A stretch of DNA of 64,000 nt from Candidatus Binatia bacterium (GTDB lineage: Bacteria > Eisenbacteria > RBG-16-71-46 > SZUA-252), in contig DASQJL010000062.1 in assembly GCA_035631035.1 (NCBI GenBank), forward strand, positions 103,065 through 167,064, written 5' to 3'. Under the pieces are notes generated by a model that worked only from the letters and a program-made list of their open reading frames with translations, was not told the DNA's origin and made no database searches. The stretch's first letter is position 1; the number at the start of each line of letters is the position of its first letter. The position numbers were made by a program, and so were the translations under genes. This document shows positions 25,822 through 33,296 of this stretch, one piece after another.

Positions 25822-26298
25822 CTAGAGGTCGAGTTCCATGTAGAGGGCGCCGGGGACCGGGTTCGGGCGATAGGGCTCGATCGCGCGAAAACCCAGCGCG
25901 CGGTATAGCGCGATGGCCGCGTCCATTCCCGGTACCGTGTCGAGCCGCATGCGGCGATATCCGCGGGCGCGAGCCTGGCGGATCGACGCGGCGGCGAGAT
26001 CACGCCCGGCGCCCAGACCTCGATACGCCGGCCGCACGTACAGCCGCTTCATCTCGCACACGCCGCTCTCGAAGGGGCGGATCGCGATGCACCCCGCCGT
26101 TCCCGCTTCCGTCGCCGCCAGGAGCAGGCAACCTTCCGGTTCGGCGTAGGCGCCCGGCAGGGTCGCCACCTCGCGCTCGAAATCCTGAAATCCCAGATCG
26201 AACCCGAGCGATGCCGCGTACTCGAGAAAGAGGGTCCGGGCGAGAGCGAAGTCCTCCGGAGTCTCGGCGCGGCGGATGGAGACCGGTCGCGCGGCCAC
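25822..26298 (-). CDS. GNAT-family N-acetyltransferase
   Basis: A 158-residue acetyltransferase. The acetyl-CoA motif A is in [20 protein letters not shown] (about 88-107), followed by [14 protein letters not shown] and [16 protein letters not shown] of motif B. The substrate is unknown. The start is a GTG at 26298, 11 bp after the SCP2 gene stop, making it the last gene of the DinB-FAD oxidase-SCP2-GNAT operon. The short leader has no strong ribosome site, so coupling to the upstream gene is likely. Confidence 0.85.
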   Translation of the reverse strand: MAARPVSIRRAETPEDFALARTLFLEYAASLGFDLGFQDFEREVATLPGAYAEPEGCLLLAATEAGTAGCIAIRPFESGVCEMKRLYVRPAYRGLGAGRDLAAASIRQARARGYRRMRLDTVPGMDAAIALYRALGFRAIEPYRPNPVPGALYMELDL

Positions 26299-26309
26299 GG
26301 AGCGGCGGG

Positions 26310-26768
26310 TCAGCGAGCGGGAGGCGAGCCGGCGGCGGGCGCCGCCGGAAAGACGGTGGGCACGCTGGCGACCACGTGGATCAACGCCCGATTGGAGCCC
26401 GCGTGCCGGAGCAGCGTCAGCTTGTCCCCTTCCACGCGCATCCGGCCGGTGAGGATCGCCGCGGCGGCGAGGGTCCGCCGCTCGAGGATCTCCCGCCAGA
26501 GGGCGAAGGGAGCGCGCAGCGTGAAGCCCGCGTCGGGGTGGGACGGACCGGCCGTGAACTCGGCGCGCTCGCACCGTCCCTGCGCCAGCGCGAGGAACAG
26601 GTAGAGCGGCTTCGCGAGCCCGGCGTCGGCTTCGAACGCGAACAGGAGGTTCCCGTTCCACCCCGCGCCCCAGCGCGCCGCGGCATTCCGGTATTCCGAG
26701 GAACGGTTCACCGCCTCGCGGAGCGCTGCGGCCCACTCCGGGGTTCCGAACGGGATTCCCTCGGTCAT
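26310..26768 (-). CDS. SCP2 sterol-carrier-like domain protein
   Basis: A 152-residue protein resembling the SCP2 lipid-binding fold: [19 protein letters not shown] at the start, [20 protein letters not shown] in the middle, and [17 protein letters not shown] where SCP2 domains carry their conserved G(k)(l)-x-v-x-G-D segment. A hydrophobic ligand is likely; which one is unknown. The ATG overlaps the FAD oxidase stop by 4 nt (ATGA). It is cytoplasmic, with a Pro/Ala-rich tail. Confidence 0.75.
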   Translation of the reverse strand: MTEGIPFGTPEWAAALREAVNRSSEYRNAAARWGAGWNGNLLFAFEADAGLAKPLYLFLALAQGRCERAEFTAGPSHPDAGFTLRAPFALWREILERRTLAAAAILTGRMRVEGDKLTLLRHAGSNRALIHVVASVPTVFPAAPAAGSPPAR

Positions 26769-28192
26769 CGAGCGACTTCGTCCGGAATCGGAGCGGCCGG
26801 ACGCCGCTCGTCCAGGGGGATGAATCCCGGATTCAGGACGGCGTCGGGATCGAAGCGCCGCTTGGCGGCGGCGAACGGCTCCCACATCGGTCCGAAGTGC
26901 TCGCGCCACTCTTCCGGCGTGAACTCCACGTACCCCGACAGGTAGCGCTTCCCGCCCATCGCGATCGAAAGGCGGCTGGCCACGTCCAGCATCGGCTTGG
27001 CGTCCTCCCAGTAGCGGGCCGGAATCGCGGGAAGGATGCCGAATCCGAGAAGGTCCTCTCCCTCGGGCCGCATGAACAGCTTCGAGCGCGACGTGTTCCC
27101 TTTCGCGGGCCAGAGGAGAACGTGTCCGCCCACCAGGATCGAGGGGGGCAGATCGGGGAGGATGGCCTCGAGCAGGTCGGGAGCGGTCGCCCAGGGCATG
27201 ACGCACTCCGTCCAGGCGTGGACGTGCTCCCACGTGCCGCCGCGCTTCCAGAGGTCGAATACCGGCTCCAGGCGCGCGAAGAAGTCGTACGTGGGGAGGT
27301 CGTCGACGTACAGGTTCTCGTAGGGGGTCAGTCCCGCCAGGAGTGCGGCGTCGTCGGGCTCGGCGTCCTCGTCGAACTCGACCGTGGCGTGGAAGGGATA
27401 GAACCAGCGCGCGAACACCTGGCGCCGCCCGTTCACCGGCTTCGTCCCCTGAGGCGAGGGGGAGGCCCACGACTCGAGGTGGTCCCAGCGCCCGGAGTCC
27501 ATCGCCGTCCGCGCGTCGTCCATGAAGCGCCGCGCGTCGTCGTACAGGAGATAGTAGGTGCGGGTCATCGGCTTCACCCGGCGCAGCTTGAGCCGCGCGC
27601 GCGTGATGATGCCGCACTGTCCCATCCCCGCGATCACGGCCTCGAAGAGATCCTGATGCTTCCCCGGGCCGCAGGTCACCGTCTCGCCCGCGCCGGTGAC
27701 CACGTCCAGCTCCTCGACCTGATCTCCCTGCGTGCCGTAGCGGAAGGAGGCCACCCCGATCCCCGCGACCGAAAGGGTGCCGCCGATCGTCACGTTCAGG
27801 TTGTTGGTCAGGACGGGAGGCGCCAGGCCGAACGGCTTCAGCTTCTGCAGCAGCGTGCCCCAGAGGACGCCGGCCTCGACGTCGGCGGTGAGGCGCTCGT
27901 GGTCGATCGTGAGCACGCGGTCGAGCGAGGGCATCGCGAGAAGGATGCCCTGCTCGGACAGCCCGACGTGGCTCTGGCTGTGGCCGCCGCCCCGCGCCGA
28001 GACGGTGAGCCCGTGCTCGCGCGCGAAACGGACCGCGGCCAGGACATCCTCCGGGGCGCGCGGCTCCACGAGGAGCCGCGGCACCGAGCGGAAGACGTGG
28101 CCGAAATTGGTGGTCAGCTCCTCCGGCACCTCGCCGGCGTCGCGGACCGCTCCCGTGACGGAGCGCTTCAGCTTATCGCGCAGTCCGCTCAC
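26765..28192 (-). CDS. FAD-linked oxidase (PCMH/VAO family), cytokinin-dehydrogenase-like
   Basis: A 475-residue flavoprotein. The PCMH-type FAD domain spans about 35-210, with [12 protein letters not shown] (His71 where cytokinin and berberine-type oxidases bind FAD covalently), [13 protein letters not shown] and [15 protein letters not shown]. The C-terminal substrate domain ends [11 protein letters not shown], a signature of the family. No signal peptide is present, so it acts in the cytoplasm. The substrate is unknown, possibly an amine or alcohol. The GTG at 28192 overlaps the DinB gene by 20 bp. Confidence 0.88.
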   Translation of the reverse strand: MSGLRDKLKRSVTGAVRDAGEVPEELTTNFGHVFRSVPRLLVEPRAPEDVLAAVRFAREHGLTVSARGGGHSQSHVGLSEQGILLAMPSLDRVLTIDHERLTADVEAGVLWGTLLQKLKPFGLAPPVLTNNLNVTIGGTLSVAGIGVASFRYGTQGDQVEELDVVTGAGETVTCGPGKHQDLFEAVIAGMGQCGIITRARLKLRRVKPMTRTYYLLYDDARRFMDDARTAMDSGRWDHLESWASPSPQGTKPVNGRRQVFARWFYPFHATVEFDEDAEPDDAALLAGLTPYENLYVDDLPTYDFFARLEPVFDLWKRGGTWEHVHAWTECVMPWATAPDLLEAILPDLPPSILVGGHVLLWPAKGNTSRSKLFMRPEGEDLLGFGILPAIPARYWEDAKPMLDVASRLSIAMGGKRYLSGYVEFTPEEWREHFGPMWEPFAAAKRRFDPDAVLNPGFIPLDERRPAAPIPDEVAR

Positions 28193-28751
28193 GAGCCGCG
28201 CGGCGCATGTGGACCAGGAGCTGAATCTGTCCCCGGTGTCCCGAGAAATGCTCGAGCAGATGGTAGTAGTACCAGCGCACGTTGAAGCTCCGCACCGAAC
28301 CGTCGGGACGCTCGCGCTGGATCTCCCGCTCCATGTCTTCCGGCGCCCGTTCCCGCGCCGTGCGCTTCAGGAACTCCCGCGAGCGGTCGAGCAGGTCGTG
28401 GTAGAACGCGAGGTCCTTTCCGTTCAGCGGCGGAAACGCCGGCGCTCCCTCCGGCACAGGGAGCCCGTCGCCGTCCGCGTCGATGCCCAGCACGTCCTCC
28501 ACCGGGGCCGCCGGGTCGCCGCCGAGCACGAATTTGGTCCAGAACACCTCCACGACCGCCATGTGCGCGAGCAGCATCCCGATGGTGTTCATGCCGGGCG
28601 CCGGCTGCCACATGAGGTCCTCGGGCGTCAGATCGCGCGTCGCTTCCTTGACCAGCCGGAGCTGGTCGTCGAGCTGCGCGAGGAACGTGCCCGCCTCCGG
28701 AGCGCTGAACCCCGGAAGCGGCAGGATGTGGGATCGAACGACGGTCTGCAT
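28173..28751 (-). CDS. DinB-family protein (DUF664-like)
   Basis: A 192-residue DinB-fold protein. Likely metal histidines are in GMLLAHMAVVEVFW (about 62) and YYYHLLEHFSGHRGQIQLL (about 165-174). The QPAPGMNTIG and DRSREFLKRT segments are typical of DUF664. It may be a thiol transferase. GGGAGGG lies just before ATG 28751. It is the first gene of an operon with an FAD oxidase, an SCP2-like protein and an acetyltransferase, and lies 15 bp after a cytochrome c gene on the same strand. Confidence 0.85.
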   Translation of the reverse strand: MQTVVRSHILPLPGFSAPEAGTFLAQLDDQLRLVKEATRDLTPEDLMWQPAPGMNTIGMLLAHMAVVEVFWTKFVLGGDPAAPVEDVLGIDADGDGLPVPEGAPAFPPLNGKDLAFYHDLLDRSREFLKRTARERAPEDMEREIQRERPDGSVRSFNVRWYYYHLLEHFSGHRGQIQLLVHMRRAARERTAR

Positions 28752-28766
28752 GGGAGCCCTCCCCGC

Positions 28767-29342
28767 TTACGATGCCGGCTTCCGCGGCTTGTCCCAATCG
28801 GGCGCCGGCGGGAACACGATGACCGAGCCCGCGACCTTCTGGCCGGGTGGGACCCTGGCGGGCGGAACGTGATGCACGGGCGGAATGCTGCGGAGATAGG
28901 CGACCACCGCCATGGCGTCGGCATGGGTCAGGTGCGCGAAATCGGGCCACGGCATCGGCGGGGCGATCGGCGATCCGTCCTTCTTCACGCCGTTCTGAAT
29001 GGCGCGAAGGATCTCGTCGTCGGTCCATCCCAGGAGGCCGGTGGAGTCCGGGGTCAGGTTGCGCGCGTAGGAGACGCCCCACGGACCCTGCCATCCCAGC
29101 TCGCTTCCCGAGAGGGCGCGGCTCATGTCGGGCGCGCCGTAGAAGTAGCCCGGGGTGTGGCAGTCGTGACAGCCGAGCACGGTGACCAGGTACTCGCCGC
29201 GCTGCACGGGAGTCATGGACGCGGCGGCCTGCGCGGCGGAGTCGGCCGGGGCGCCCGCGCCCTGACCCGGCTCGTTCTTGGAGCAGGAGGCCGCGGCGAG
29301 CGCAAGGAGGGCGAGGATCGCGATGCGGTGAATCCGATGCAT
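28767..29342 (-). CDS. c-type cytochrome lipoprotein
   Basis: A 191-residue monoheme cytochrome c. The lipobox LAAASC gives lipidation at C20. The heme motif CHDCH is at residues 58-62, and the distal methionine is probably in PPMPWPDF (about 126-132). The shape (GEYLVTVLGCHDC, DEILRAIQNGVKKDG, AYLRSIPPV) is that of dehydrogenase-associated cytochromes. It would carry electrons in the periplasm, possibly for the FAD oxidase encoded downstream, although that enzyme lacks a signal peptide. A GGAG-type ribosome site precedes the ATG. Confidence 0.9.
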   Translation of the reverse strand: MHRIHRIAILALLALAAASCSKNEPGQGAGAPADSAAQAAASMTPVQRGEYLVTVLGCHDCHTPGYFYGAPDMSRALSGSELGWQGPWGVSYARNLTPDSTGLLGWTDDEILRAIQNGVKKDGSPIAPPMPWPDFAHLTHADAMAVVAYLRSIPPVHHVPPARVPPGQKVAGSVIVFPPAPDWDKPRKPAS

Positions 29343-29382
29343 GGTTCGTGGATCTCCTTTCGAAGTTCGCTGCGTGAAACCG

Positions 29383-30135
29383 CTACCGACTCCCCGGCGC
29401 GAGAAGGTCGCGAGCGACCTTCACGACCAGCCCGAGCACGACCAGCACGACGACCGCCCGTATGAAACGGTCCCCCTGGCGCACGGCCAGGTGCGCGCCG
29501 AGGAACCCGCCCAGGAGCTGCGCCCCCGCCATCGGGAGGGCAAGGCTCCAGAGGACCGAGCCGCGGCTCGCGAAGAGGGCGACCGCCGCGAGGTTCGATC
29601 CGAAGTTCACGACCTTGGCGTCCGCCGTCGCCCGCGTGAGCGTGCGGTGCAGCAGCGTCACGAGAACCAGGATCAGGAACGTGCCGGTGCCGGGACCGAA
29701 GAAGCCGTCGTAGGCGCCGATCCCGAGGGCGGCTCCCGCCCAGATCCAATCCGCCCGTCGTTCGGACGGCGCGGCGGCGCGACGCTCCTCCGACGGGCGG
29801 ACGGAAACCACGACCACCGCGGCGGCGACCAGAAGCACCAGCACCAGAGGTCGCAGCACTTCGGGCCGGATCGCAAGCGCCAGCGCGACGCCTCCGGCCG
29901 AACCCGCGACCGCGAGCGGGAACGCGAAGCCGGCCGCCTTGCGGTCGACCAGCCCGGCGTGCGCGTAGCGCGACAGCGCCGCGAAGGAACCGAAGACCGA
30001 CTGGCCCTTGTTGGTCCCGAGCGCGAGGTGCGGCGGCAGGCCGGCGGCGAGGAGCGCGGGCACCGTCACGAGCCCGCCGCCGCCGCCCACCGCGTCCATC
30101 GCGCCCGCGAACATCGTGGCCGCGCACAGGGCCAC
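29383..30135 (-). CDS. TauE/SafE-family sulfite exporter-like permease
   Basis: A 250-residue membrane protein with about eight hydrophobic helices in two repeats. The first repeat has MFAGAMDAVGGGGGLVTVP and LALGTNKGQSVFGSF; the second has GIGAYDGFFGPGTGTFLI, the classic TauE motif. It likely exports an organosulfur or C2 anion. The annotated start is GTG 30135, but homologues usually begin 10-15 residues earlier, and in-frame codons before it read EAAAELSAGTV without a normal start. The true start may therefore use a rare codon. Confidence 0.85.
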   Translation of the reverse strand: MALCAATMFAGAMDAVGGGGGLVTVPALLAAGLPPHLALGTNKGQSVFGSFAALSRYAHAGLVDRKAAGFAFPLAVAGSAGGVALALAIRPEVLRPLVLVLLVAAAVVVVSVRPSEERRAAAPSERRADWIWAGAALGIGAYDGFFGPGTGTFLILVLVTLLHRTLTRATADAKVVNFGSNLAAVALFASRGSVLWSLALPMAGAQLLGGFLGAHLAVRQGDRFIRAVVVLVVLGLVVKVARDLLAPGSR

Positions 30136-30197
30136 GACGGTGCCCGCCGAGAGTTCCGCCGCCGCCTCCTTCCCGACCGTTACGCCGCGAGCGCGGG

Positions 30198-30203
30198 ATT
30201 ATA
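30198..30203 (-). promoter_or_regulatory. TATAAT -10 box for the TauE-like gene
   Basis: A perfect TATAAT on the minus strand overlaps the TAA stop of the upstream methyltransferase gene. A TCGATT hexamer 17 bp upstream is a weak -35. Confidence 0.5.
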
Positions 30204-30918
30204 GCAGGGGCTTCCCCACGAATCGAAGTCCCGCGGCGGCGATGTCCCGCTCGCGGATCAGGCGGCTCTCCAGCTCGAACGCGACCTCCAGGACGCGCAC
30301 CCCGCGCGGGCCGCCCTTGGCGCGCGCGGCGAAGCCGCGGTAGAGGAAGGGAGCCTCTTCCACCGCGGAGAGCTCCAGGCGTTCACGCGCCGCGGCGAGC
30401 ATGTCGTGCCCCGTAGCGAGAGGCGGATCGGACGCGTGCTCCTGGCGCCATCGCGCGAGAGGACGGCGCTCGGCGGCGTGCGCCGGATCGGGAGGCTCGA
30501 TCACGTCCGCGGCGACGAGCACCGATTCGAGGTCGTAGAACCACCGCGCCGTGTGCACGTTGACGCGATCGAACGCAACCTCCTCGGCGAGGAGGAGGCC
30601 GCCGGGCGCCAGCGCGGCGAGCGCGCGGTCGAGCGTCCGGCCGGCCGGCTGGAGCGCGTGAAGGGCGTTCGTGAAGAGGACCGCGTCGAACGGCTCGTCG
30701 GGAGTGAAATTCGAGAACTCGGCCTCGATCCACTCCAGCGGGGCGTCCCCTCGCTCGGGAGGGGCTGCCTCGTCGAGGGCCGTGACGGCATAGCGCCGGC
30801 GTGCCAGCTCGAGCGCCACCGCTCCGTCGGCCGCTCCGACCTGGAGCAGGCGCGCGGGCGGAGGCGGCAGATGGCGCTCCAAGAAGGCGATCGTCTCGCG
30901 AAGGGCGACGCCGTTCAC
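30199..30918 (-). CDS. Class I SAM-dependent methyltransferase-like protein
   Basis: About 239 residues from GTG 30918. The SAM motif I is LLQVGAADGAVALELA (about residues 24-39), the acidic loop LDEAAP follows, and FDAVLFTNALHAL marks motif IV. The fold is thus a class I methyltransferase; the acceptor is unknown. The frame is also open to a GTG at 30978, which would overlap the upstream flavoprotein gene by 47 bp; the extra residues look unconserved. It follows that gene after 13 bp and is probably co-transcribed. Confidence 0.75.
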   Translation of the reverse strand: MNGVALRETIAFLERHLPPPPARLLQVGAADGAVALELARRRYAVTALDEAAPPERGDAPLEWIEAEFSNFTPDEPFDAVLFTNALHALQPAGRTLDRALAALAPGGLLLAEEVAFDRVNVHTARWFYDLESVLVAADVIEPPDPAHAAERRPLARWRQEHASDPPLATGHDMLAAARERLELSAVEEAPFLYRGFAARAKGGPRGVRVLEVAFELESRLIRERDIAAAGLRFVGKPLL

Positions 30919-30931
30919 GACGGGGATCGGC

Positions 30932-33235
30932 TCACGGCGCGGTTTTGGGCACGGCGCCTGCCCGGACGTCGGCTTCACGCATCTGCACGGGCGAGGCCGG
31001 AAGGAGATCGAGCGCGATCGTCCGCCCCGCGCGGTCGACCTGGCCGAAGGTCAGCACGCCGGTGGGACAGGCATGAACGCACGCCGAGCAGCGCACGCAC
31101 TCCGGATCCCGCATCGGCTCTCCCTTGTTCGCGAAATTCATCACGTCGATCCCCTGGTGGCAGACCGACGTGCAGACGTTGCAGGAGATGCACTTCTTCT
31201 TGTCGGGCACGATGGCGAACCGGCTGAAGCGCGCGTACACGTGCATCAGCGCTGCGAGCGGGCAGAAGAACCGGCACCAGACCCGTCCCGAGAACCAGAA
31301 GTAGAGACCGTATCCGATCACGCCGGCGAGGAACACGTCCACGATCCACTTGTACTGGGTCTTGAAGACCGGATCGAAGAGCCGGTCGGCCCAGTTCCCG
31401 TCCGGGAGGATCCACCCCGCGATCCGCACGCCGAGCAGCAGAAAGGCGACCGCCAGGACCCCCTGCCCCGCGAGGTTGAGGCGGTTCCACGCCGGGCCGT
31501 GCGGCATCTTGTGACGGTGGGTGTCGCCCAGCGTCTCGGCCAGAGCGCCGCAGGAGCAGATCCAGCCGCAGTAGACGCCCTTGCCGAAGAAGTAGATCCC
31601 CAGCGGGATCAGCACGAAGGTCTGCGCGGCGCTGATGCCGATCCACCACCAGAGCGGGTCGTGCGTGAACACGTTGTACACGTTGAGGGGCCAGGCGAGG
31701 ATCAGCCCGTAGGCGCGCCAGTACTCGCGGCCGTGGCCGTAGGTCACCGACGGGAACAGCGCGTCGGCCAGGCCGCGCGGGAGCAGGTGGTTGTGCCCGA
31801 GGAGCGGAAGGACGATCTCGGGAAGCAGGAAGAGCGGCACGACCTGGATCGCGGCGAGCGTCGCGGTCTGCGCCGTGACGTAGGGGGTGCGGCGGCGCCG
31901 GATCCGCCGCCACCCGAAGAGGAGCACGACCGTGGTGTACGCCAGCGTGTACCAGAAGGAGGGGCCGGCCGCGCTGATGGCCAGGGTCCCGATCAGGGTG
32001 CGCGGATCGGCCGCATCCCGCGCGATCGCGCCGCCCGCCACGGCCAGGAGTGCCGGGAGGTTGAAGGGAAACCAGCTCCGCGCGGCGAAGAGGGCCGACA
32101 TGCTGCCGCCCGACTTCCAGTTGTAGAGCCAGGCGCAGAAGAGAAGGAAGAGACCCATCGCGATCCAGGAGGCAGCACCGCGCTCCCCCGCGATCGGGAT
32201 TCCGGAGCGGCGGAAGAACCCGAGCGGCGCGTCCCGGCCGATCATGGTGAAGACCGCGTCGTTCGGAATCCGCTCCACGCGGCCGCTCCCGTCCTCGAGC
32301 GTCGCGTCCTTGGCGCCGATCTCGCGGACGCGGGTCTTCGGCCGGATCGAGACGCCCGATCGGCGGAGGCGCTCGGCGTTCTCCGGCTTCGGCCGGACCA
32401 GCTCGGCGCCGCGGTGCGCCAGCGTCACGCGCGCTCCGGCCCCGTCGAGCAGGAGCGCCGTCTCGACCGCCGAGTCGCCGCCGCCCACGACCAGAACGTT
32501 CTGCCCCGCGAAGTCCTTCGGGTCGTGGAGCCGGTTCGTGACCTTGTCGCGCTCCTCGCCCGGGACGCCGAGCCTCCGGTAGTCGCCGCTCTTTCCGATC
32601 GCCACCAGCACCCGCCGGGCCCGGATCGGCTCTCCGTCCGCCCGCTGCACCGCGAGCATCCCGCCGCTCTCGCGGGCGACCCGCGTCGCGTGGCCTGGCA
32701 GGACTTCGATTCGGGCCGCGGCGGCCTGCGCGCGAAGCTCCTCGAGGAGCGGCTCCTTCACGTCGGCGGTGACCTGCAGCGGCCCCACGGGCTTCATCCC
32801 GGTGGGGTAAGTGAAGATCGGCTTCTTCTTCGGGAAATTGGCGACGGTGGCGAACGGCTCGGCGCTCTCGAGGACGGCGAAGGAGAGACCGGCGCGCCTC
32901 GCCTCCATCGCGGCGGCCATGCCGGAAACCCCGGCGCCGACGATGACGAGATCCAGCGCCGCGGCAGGGGGCGCCGCTTGCGCCGGGGGCAAGACGTCTT
33001 CCCCGGGCGGCGGGGTGCGCGGCGTTCCCCTGAGGTCGAGGGCGATTCGCTGGACCGCGCGCGCGCCCGTATCGAGGGCGTTCTTGAGGAGCGGGATTCC
33101 CGTCAGGTCGCCCGCGACGAGAACGCCGGGCACGCGCGTGGTCCCGTCGGAGCGAACCTCCGGGAGCTTCTCCACGGTGCCCGCGGGCCATCGTGTGTGC
33201 AGCCAGCGGGCGTAGCGGCGGATCGGGTTGGGCAT
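30932..33235 (-). CDS. Flavoprotein-polyferredoxin membrane fusion (TrxR-like plus NapH/CcoG-like)
   Basis: A 767-residue fusion. Residues 1-65 contain VPGVLVAGDLTGIPLLKNAL, the FAD-binding GD segment that ends thioredoxin-reductase-like enzymes. The nucleotide motifs VIVGAGVSG (about 97-105) and LVVGGGDSAVE (about 250) follow. A membrane half with about six helices carries CGWICSCGALAE and RVWCRFFCPLAA. Two 4Fe-4S clusters close it (CISCNVCTSVCHQG and CVRCSACVHACPTG). It likely passes NAD(P)H electrons through flavin to membrane iron-sulfur centres or the reverse. The start ATG 33235 follows TATAGT by 6 nt. Confidence 0.85.
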   Translation of the reverse strand: MPNPIRRYARWLHTRWPAGTVEKLPEVRSDGTTRVPGVLVAGDLTGIPLLKNALDTGARAVQRIALDLRGTPRTPPPGEDVLPPAQAAPPAAALDLVIVGAGVSGMAAAMEARRAGLSFAVLESAEPFATVANFPKKKPIFTYPTGMKPVGPLQVTADVKEPLLEELRAQAAAARIEVLPGHATRVARESGGMLAVQRADGEPIRARRVLVAIGKSGDYRRLGVPGEERDKVTNRLHDPKDFAGQNVLVVGGGDSAVETALLLDGAGARVTLAHRGAELVRPKPENAERLRRSGVSIRPKTRVREIGAKDATLEDGSGRVERIPNDAVFTMIGRDAPLGFFRRSGIPIAGERGAASWIAMGLFLLFCAWLYNWKSGGSMSALFAARSWFPFNLPALLAVAGGAIARDAADPRTLIGTLAISAAGPSFWYTLAYTTVVLLFGWRRIRRRRTPYVTAQTATLAAIQVVPLFLLPEIVLPLLGHNHLLPRGLADALFPSVTYGHGREYWRAYGLILAWPLNVYNVFTHDPLWWWIGISAAQTFVLIPLGIYFFGKGVYCGWICSCGALAETLGDTHRHKMPHGPAWNRLNLAGQGVLAVAFLLLGVRIAGWILPDGNWADRLFDPVFKTQYKWIVDVFLAGVIGYGLYFWFSGRVWCRFFCPLAALMHVYARFSRFAIVPDKKKCISCNVCTSVCHQGIDVMNFANKGEPMRDPECVRCSACVHACPTGVLTFGQVDRAGRTIALDLLPASPVQMREADVRAGAVPKTAP

Positions 33236-33241
33236 GCGGGA

Positions 33242-33247
33242 ACTATA
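33242..33247 (-). promoter_or_regulatory. TATAGT -10 box, leaderless start of the flavoprotein fusion
   Basis: TATAGT-TCCCGC-ATG on the minus strand: 6-nt spacing and no ribosome site. Confidence 0.55.
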
Positions 33248-33296
33248 CTCGGGACCGGGCGGGGCGTGACCGGGCGTACCGGCCAAGGGCGGAGGT

